DNA of 22,039 nucleotides, from positions 1 to 22,039 of the forward strand of contig JAJXTB010000032.1 in NCBI GenBank assembly GCA_021784205.1, read 5' to 3'. Position 1 is the first letter of the stretch. Each line of letters opens with the position of its first letter. This DNA comes from Actinomycetes bacterium. GTDB taxonomy: Bacteria > Actinomycetota > Acidimicrobiia > Acidimicrobiales > RAAP-2. This document shows positions 18,060-22,039 of the stretch, in pieces. The translations under genes were made by a program, and so were the position numbers. The notes beneath the pieces are model-generated. The model saw only the letters and a list, made by a program, of their open reading frames with translations, ran no database searches and was not told the origin of the DNA.

Positions 18060-19693
18060 GTTGAACCCCTTCCGTTGAGCGTTCGGTAGTGCTCGATCAG
18101 GGCGTTGGTCGACGAGTCGTGACCAAGTGTTGGCGCGTCGGCGCCCAGCTCGGGAACGATCGCGCTGGCGAGGGACTTGCCGAGCTCGACGCCCCACTGG
18201 TCGAAGGAGTCGATGCCCCAGATCACGCCCTGGGTGAAGACGGCGTGCTCGTAGAGTGCGACGAGTGAACCAAGCAGTCGCGGCGTGAGCACGTCGGCGA
18301 GCAGGACGTTGCTCGGCCGGTTCCCCGCCATGACGCGGTGCGCAATTGCGATTTCCGGGCCGCCGTCACGACGGACCTCGGCCTCGGACCGGCCGAAGGC
18401 GAGCGCCTCGGCCTGGGCGAAGACGTTCGCGCTCAGCACGTCGTGGTGGTCGGCGAGCGGGTTCAGGCTTCGCGCGAAGCCGATGATGTCGACGGGGACG
18501 ATTGACGTGCCCTGATGGATCAGCTGGTAGAAGCTGTGCTGGCCATTGGTGCCCGGCTCGCCCCAGTACACCGGTCCGGTCTCGTAGTCGACCTCGGATC
18601 CGTCGAGGGTCACGTGCTTGCCGTTGGACTCCATAGTGAGCTGCTGGAGGTAGGCCGGCAGTCGCTTCAGGTACTGCTCGTAGGGCAAGACGGCAACGGT
18701 GGCGCACCCGAGGAAGTTGCGGTTCCACACGCCGAGCAGACCCATCAGGACGGGGAGGTTCTCGCCGAAGGGCGCGAGGCGAAAGTGCTCGTCCATCGCG
18801 TGAAAGCCCGCGAGGAGCTCGGCGTAGGCGTCGGGGCCGATCGCGAGCATCGTCGAGAGCCCGATGGCCGAGGTCATCGAGTAGCGCCCGCCGACCCAGT
18901 CCCAGAACTCGAACATGTTCGCCGTGTCGATGCCGAAGGCCGCGACCCGCTCGGCGTTGGTCGACACGGCGACGAAGTGCTTGGCGACGGCCGTGTCGTC
19001 GCCAAGCTGCGCCACGAGCCAGGCCCGGGCGGAGTGGGCGTTGGTGAGGGTCTCGACCGTCGAAAAGGTCTTGGAGGAGACGATGAAGAGCGTCTCGGCG
19101 GCGTCGAGGTCGCGAATCGCTTCGACGAGATCGTCGCTGTCGACGTTCGAGACGAAGTGGAACGTCATGTCGCGGTCGCTGTAGAAGCGAAGCGCCTCGT
19201 AGGCGAGCACCGGGCCGAGGTCCGAACCGCCGATGCCGATGTTGACGACGTTTCTGATTGGCTTGCCGGTCACGCCCCGCCATTCGCCCGATCGAACGCG
19301 TGCCGCGAAGTCGGCCATGCGATCGAGCACCCCGTGGACCTCGCCGACCACGTCCACGCCGTCGACGACGAGCGTCGCGTCGCGCGGCAGTCGCAGCGCG
19401 ACGTGCAAGGCGGCGCGATTCTCCGAGACGTTGACGCGCTCGCCCCGGAACATCGCGTCGCGCCGCCCGGCGAGGTCGGACTGCTCCGCGAGCGCGAGCA
19501 GCAACTCCATCGTCTCGTCGGTGACCCGATTCTTGGAGTAGTCGAGGTAGATCCCCGCCGCCTGTGCGCGAAGGCGTCGGCCGCGATCAGGGTCGCGATC
19601 GAAGAGCTCGCGCAGGTGGAGCCGACCGATGGCGCCGACGTGGGACTCGAGCGCTCGCCAGGCTGGCCGTTGTCCTAGTGGGGCTGGCGTCAC
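18056..19693 (-). CDS. pgi: Glucose-6-phosphate isomerase
   Basis: Interconverts glucose 6-phosphate and fructose 6-phosphate. It is a full-length isomerase of 545 residues from GTG 19693. The phosphate-binding VSSKTFST, the signature [13 protein letters not shown] with catalytic Glu379, the HH pair in [11 protein letters not shown], and Lys506 in WGVELGKSL are all present. I chose 19693 because AAAGGA precedes it by 5 bases and the N-terminus then has family length. A GTG at 19726 in the same frame (556 residues) is possible, and with a -10-like TACTGT (complement of 19733-19738) it would be nearly leaderless. First gene of the operon; gnd follows with an ATGA overlap. Confidence 0.94.
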   Translation of the reverse strand: MTPAPLGQRPAWRALESHVGAIGRLHLRELFDRDPDRGRRLRAQAAGIYLDYSKNRVTDETMELLLALAEQSDLAGRRDAMFRGERVNVSENRAALHVALRLPRDATLVVDGVDVVGEVHGVLDRMADFAARVRSGEWRGVTGKPIRNVVNIGIGGSDLGPVLAYEALRFYSDRDMTFHFVSNVDSDDLVEAIRDLDAAETLFIVSSKTFSTVETLTNAHSARAWLVAQLGDDTAVAKHFVAVSTNAERVAAFGIDTANMFEFWDWVGGRYSMTSAIGLSTMLAIGPDAYAELLAGFHAMDEHFRLAPFGENLPVLMGLLGVWNRNFLGCATVAVLPYEQYLKRLPAYLQQLTMESNGKHVTLDGSEVDYETGPVYWGEPGTNGQHSFYQLIHQGTSIVPVDIIGFARSLNPLADHHDVLSANVFAQAEALAFGRSEAEVRRDGGPEIAIAHRVMAGNRPSNVLLADVLTPRLLGSLVALYEHAVFTQGVIWGIDSFDQWGVELGKSLASAIVPELGADAPTLGHDSSTNALIEHYRTLNGRGST

Positions 19694-19754
19694 GATGGTC
19701 CTTTCATCGTCGAGTTCCGGAGTCACCCCTCGACAGTAGGTTGCGCCGCGCGGT

Positions 19755-19770
19755 CCCGTGCGGCCACGGG
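19755..19770. terminator. Hairpin after the lipoprotein gene
   Basis: CCCGTG and CACGGG form a perfect 6-bp stem with a 4-base loop, 43-58 bases past the lipoprotein stop and upstream of pgi. No T-tract follows. It could end the lipoprotein transcript or belong to the pgi promoter region. Confidence 0.35.
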
Positions 19771-19812
19771 GCGGTGTTGGCCCCGAAGCGGGCTGTCAGC
19801 GCTGCTCACGGG

Positions 19813-20805
19813 TTAGTCGCGCGCCGGTAGCACGGTGATCGCCCGACCAGCGAAGGGTCCGACGTCGGTATCCAGTGACCAGCCGAACTTCGCGAGTGAG
19901 GACCTAGCCGAGTACGGAATCGTCAATGCCATCGCGAAACGCTCCGTACCGTGGGGTGGAACGGGCGTTGCCTGGGCGCAGTTCAGTGCGTACGTGTGCG
20001 CCTCGGGTCGGGTCCCTTTGACACCGGGCGCGAGGAAGATGGACTCGGTGAAATTGGGACACGGCGTGAATCGAACCGTCGTGCCCGTCGGATTGCGCAG
20101 CGAGACCACGTAGCGAATGGTCGTTCCCGCGCGCAGGGAGCGAGGCAGGGTGACGGTGGCGAGGAGCGATCCAACGCTGCCCGGGGGCGCCACGCTGACA
20201 TCACTCGTTGGCGGCCGGACGCCGAGGTGACTCTCCTCGAGGCCGCAGGCGACATCCAGGTTGAGGCGGTTGACGCCAACGACACCGCGGCGATTGGCGA
20301 AGACGACGCGTAGGGCGTGGTAGGTGAAGGCGCGTTCGTTGGCGAGAATCTGCGCCTCGGAGGGTGAGTTCAACGCGTTACAGCCCACCGACGTACCCAG
20401 CAGCAGGAGTCCGTTGCGACCCGTCGCGACGTTGGCGGCATTCAGGTCACCGAAGTACGTGCCGGTCTTTCGAACCTGCAGGGGTCGCCAGCCCTGCGTC
20501 GCCGACGGTCTCTCGAGGTCGGGGTAGCCGCTCAGTCGACAGCGGGGGCCCGTGTTGGTGAGGACGATGGTCGTCAGGTCGTTGCCGAGGCCCACACCAC
20601 CGCGGCCAATCCGAGCGCGGAACTGGCTCGCGCGACACGCCGGGGCAGCGGGCAACGTCGTCGTGCTCGGGACCGTCGTGGTCGTCGGCGAGGCGGGGAG
20701 CGCAGCCCACGGAACCACGCCGCCCGACGAAGCGGCGCCGCACGAGCTCAGGGTCACTGCCGCGACGCCGATCACGACCATAGGGACAAGCCGATCGGCC
20801 CTCAT
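19813..20805 (-). CDS. DUF4232-domain lipoprotein
   Basis: Exported lipoprotein of 330 residues. The signal peptide ends in the lipobox LSSC, with Cys22 to be lipidated, and is followed by a Thr/Pro-rich linker (about 38-53) typical of actinobacterial surface proteins. The region from Cys57 to about 190 fits DUF4232: a Cys, then TTIVLTNTGPRCRLSGYPDL with the paired Cys, then further cysteines in VGCNAL and DVACGL. The remainder (about 195-330) looks like a second beta-sandwich, with cysteines in TPCPNF and ALNCAQ, possibly a disulfide. Function unknown; outside the membrane. The ATG at 20805 has AGGA 7 bases upstream. It appears to be a single-gene unit. Confidence 0.82.
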   Translation of the reverse strand: MRADRLVPMVVIGVAAVTLSSCGAASSGGVVPWAALPASPTTTTVPSTTTLPAAPACRASQFRARIGRGGVGLGNDLTTIVLTNTGPRCRLSGYPDLERPSATQGWRPLQVRKTGTYFGDLNAANVATGRNGLLLLGTSVGCNALNSPSEAQILANERAFTYHALRVVFANRRGVVGVNRLNLDVACGLEESHLGVRPPTSDVSVAPPGSVGSLLATVTLPRSLRAGTTIRYVVSLRNPTGTTVRFTPCPNFTESIFLAPGVKGTRPEAHTYALNCAQATPVPPHGTERFAMALTIPYSARSSLAKFGWSLDTDVGPFAGRAITVLPARD

Positions 20806-21023
20806 AGGCGAATCCTAGGGAGAACTGGGAGTCGGCGGTCGCCAACGTTCGTACCGATGCCCTCTGCATGGGGAGGGCAATCGCACGTGTCTCGGTGCGT
20901 TGAAGGGCCCCTACGGCGTGATCACACGCAGTCCGCTCGCGGAACGGGCAGCGGTCCACGGGCCAAAGGGCTGACCGGCGTGTCGTGACTTCCGAAGGTT
21001 GCTATTACGAGGTGGTCGTGTCG

Positions 21024-21740
21024 TCACCATGCGGCGTCGGCGGCGTCGGCAAAGGCGGCCATCGACGTGAACGTCCAAGTAGGCGTAACGGGCGCCGGCG
21101 GGGCGGGTGTCGCGCCCCAGCCGGGTGTGTCGTGTCGCCGGTTGATCCACACCGTTTGCAGCCCCATTGCCTGGGCGGGCACGTGATCGTGAAAGAGGCT
21201 CTGTGCCACGTGGAGCAACTTTCCCGTACCGATGCCGAGCCGCTGGCGCTCGTTCTCGAGTGCCTCGAAATTGCGCGGCGATGGCTTGTAGGCGCCGACG
21301 TCCTCGGCCGTGATGACGCTCGTGAAGGTCACGCCCAGTCGCTCGTTGGACTTCGCGAACGACTGGTGATCGATGTTCGAGAGGATGAGGAGTTTATAGC
21401 GCGTCGCGAGCCGGGCGAGCGCCTCGGCAGAGTCACTGAAGGCGGGCCAGTCTGGTATCGAGTTCGCCAGTGACTCAGCCTCGTCGTCGCTCACGGGGAC
21501 GCCGAGCTGTTCGCCCAGGCTTCGCATTGCGCGGGCGAGGATGGCGGGGTAGAGGTCGCCGGGGAAGTCCACCTCGGCAGTCGCTTCGTGGCTGGCGTAT
21601 GCGCTGAGTAACGCCTCGTTGGTCATATCGAGTCCGTGGTCGTCAGCCCAGGGGCGCAGCACCGCGGTGAGGCCCGTCTCCCAGTCGATCAGGGTGCCGT
21701 AGCAATCAAAACTGATGGCGTCAAAGTCATTGAAACTCAT
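21024..21740 (-). CDS. Haloacid-dehalogenase-like (type II) hydrolase
   Basis: HAD-superfamily enzyme of 238 residues with an alpha-helical cap, in the L-2-haloacid dehalogenase group. The nucleophile is Asp12 in FDCYGTLIDWETG, motif II is Ser121-Asn122 in LILSNID, motif III Lys152 in YKPSP, and motif IV the acidic Asp185 in SLFHDH. The cap holds about 18-95. Family members dechlorinate 2-haloacids or are phosphatases; the second aspartate of the usual SxxxD region cannot settle which. The ATG at 21740 has GGGGA 7 bases upstream. The 218 bases to the lipoprotein start (20806-21023) hold nothing I recognise. Confidence 0.88.
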   Translation of the reverse strand: MSFNDFDAISFDCYGTLIDWETGLTAVLRPWADDHGLDMTNEALLSAYASHEATAEVDFPGDLYPAILARAMRSLGEQLGVPVSDDEAESLANSIPDWPAFSDSAEALARLATRYKLLILSNIDHQSFAKSNERLGVTFTSVITAEDVGAYKPSPRNFEALENERQRLGIGTGKLLHVAQSLFHDHVPAQAMGLQTVWINRRHDTPGWGATPAPPAPVTPTWTFTSMAAFADAADAAW

Positions 21741-21868
21741 GGTCGGTCCCCGTCGTCAACGATCGCTGTGACCAGTCTCGGCTCACGTAAGCAAGGTAAC
21801 AGAGCGACCCTGGAAGTATTGCGTCACCGCAGCGAGGGAAAGTTGGTACGCGACGATGGTTTACGTCC

Positions 21869-22006
21869 TCACTCCAGTCGTACCACTTGACCGGCCATTA
21901 CCAGATAGTCGAGAGTGGCCGTCACCTTGCGCAGGTCGTCGTCACGGCCTGAGGTGATGTCGAACGCGCAGGCGTAGGCTAGAGGGCGATTGAGGCGCGG
22001 AACCAT
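21869..22006 (-). CDS. Short open frame, unknown
   Basis: From ATG 22006 the minus strand encodes about 45 residues ending AGQVVRLE, with acceptable GC-rich third positions and the plausible protein stretch LRKVTATLDYLVMAG. It overlaps the end of the other frame at 21979. I do not recognise it. It could be a small gene or the C-terminus of a larger one; the eleven codons upstream of the ATG have low GC at the third position, which favours a short gene. Confidence 0.3.
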   Translation of the reverse strand: MVPRLNRPLAYACAFDITSGRDDDLRKVTATLDYLVMAGQVVRLE

Positions 22007-22039
22007 CGGCGGAGGTCCACGCGGAAGTCCCGCTCCCGT
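21979..22039 (-). CDS. C-terminal fragment of a CDS running off the right edge
   Basis: The frame RERDFRVDLRRWFRASIAL followed by TAG (complement of 21979-21981) has G or C at almost every third position, as the real genes here do, so it is probably the end of a gene entering from the right. Too short to assign a family. Confidence 0.4.
   Translation of the reverse strand, partial: RERDFRVDLRRWFRASIAL

Overview
The window is high-GC, gene-dense DNA that looks like an actinobacterial chromosome. Short gene spacings, many GTG starts, 4-base start/stop overlaps and a Thr-rich linker in a lipoprotein fit Actinomycetota. A lineage near Acidimicrobiia is a guess. I see no insertion sequences, phage genes, CRISPR array, tRNA or rRNA.

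Layout. Positions 1-1937 (+) hold the end of a glutaredoxin-like/thioredoxin-reductase fusion and an alpha/beta hydrolase. Positions 1934-4350 (-) are a metY-metX operon for homocysteine synthesis by direct sulfhydrylation, behind a strong sigma70-type promoter in an AT-rich island. Positions 4475-10463 (-) run tetR, two half-transporters of a heterodimeric ABC exporter, and a Uup-like ABC-F ATPase; a perfect 25-bp palindrome lies just upstream of tetR. Positions 10554-11154 (-) hold a DsrE-family sulfur protein and a doubtful small membrane ORF. Positions 11219-13900 (-) are a TPP riboswitch, an NCS1-family permease and an APH-fold kinase, read here as a vitamin B1 salvage unit. Positions 13992-14373 (+) are a rhodanese with a CsoR/CstR-like operator inside its promoter. 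Positions 14435-19693 (-) are a central-carbon operon: pgi, a short NAD-type gnd, zwf, a Cof-type HAD phosphatase and a small zinc-knuckle membrane protein. Positions 19813-20805 (-) encode a DUF4232 lipoprotein and 21024-21740 (-) a haloacid-dehalogenase-like hydrolase. Two overlapping open frames run off the right edge.

How the genes work together. Sulfur and redox recur across the window (metXY, thioredoxin reductase fusion, DsrE, rhodanese with a probable persulfide- or copper-responsive operator). The glucose-6-phosphate genes feed NADPH through zwf, while the 6-phosphogluconate dehydrogenase looks NAD-type. The most interesting unit is the thiamine-regulated permease plus APH-fold kinase: it may be an import-and-phosphorylate salvage route that uses a kinase fold unlike the usual ThiD or ThiM.
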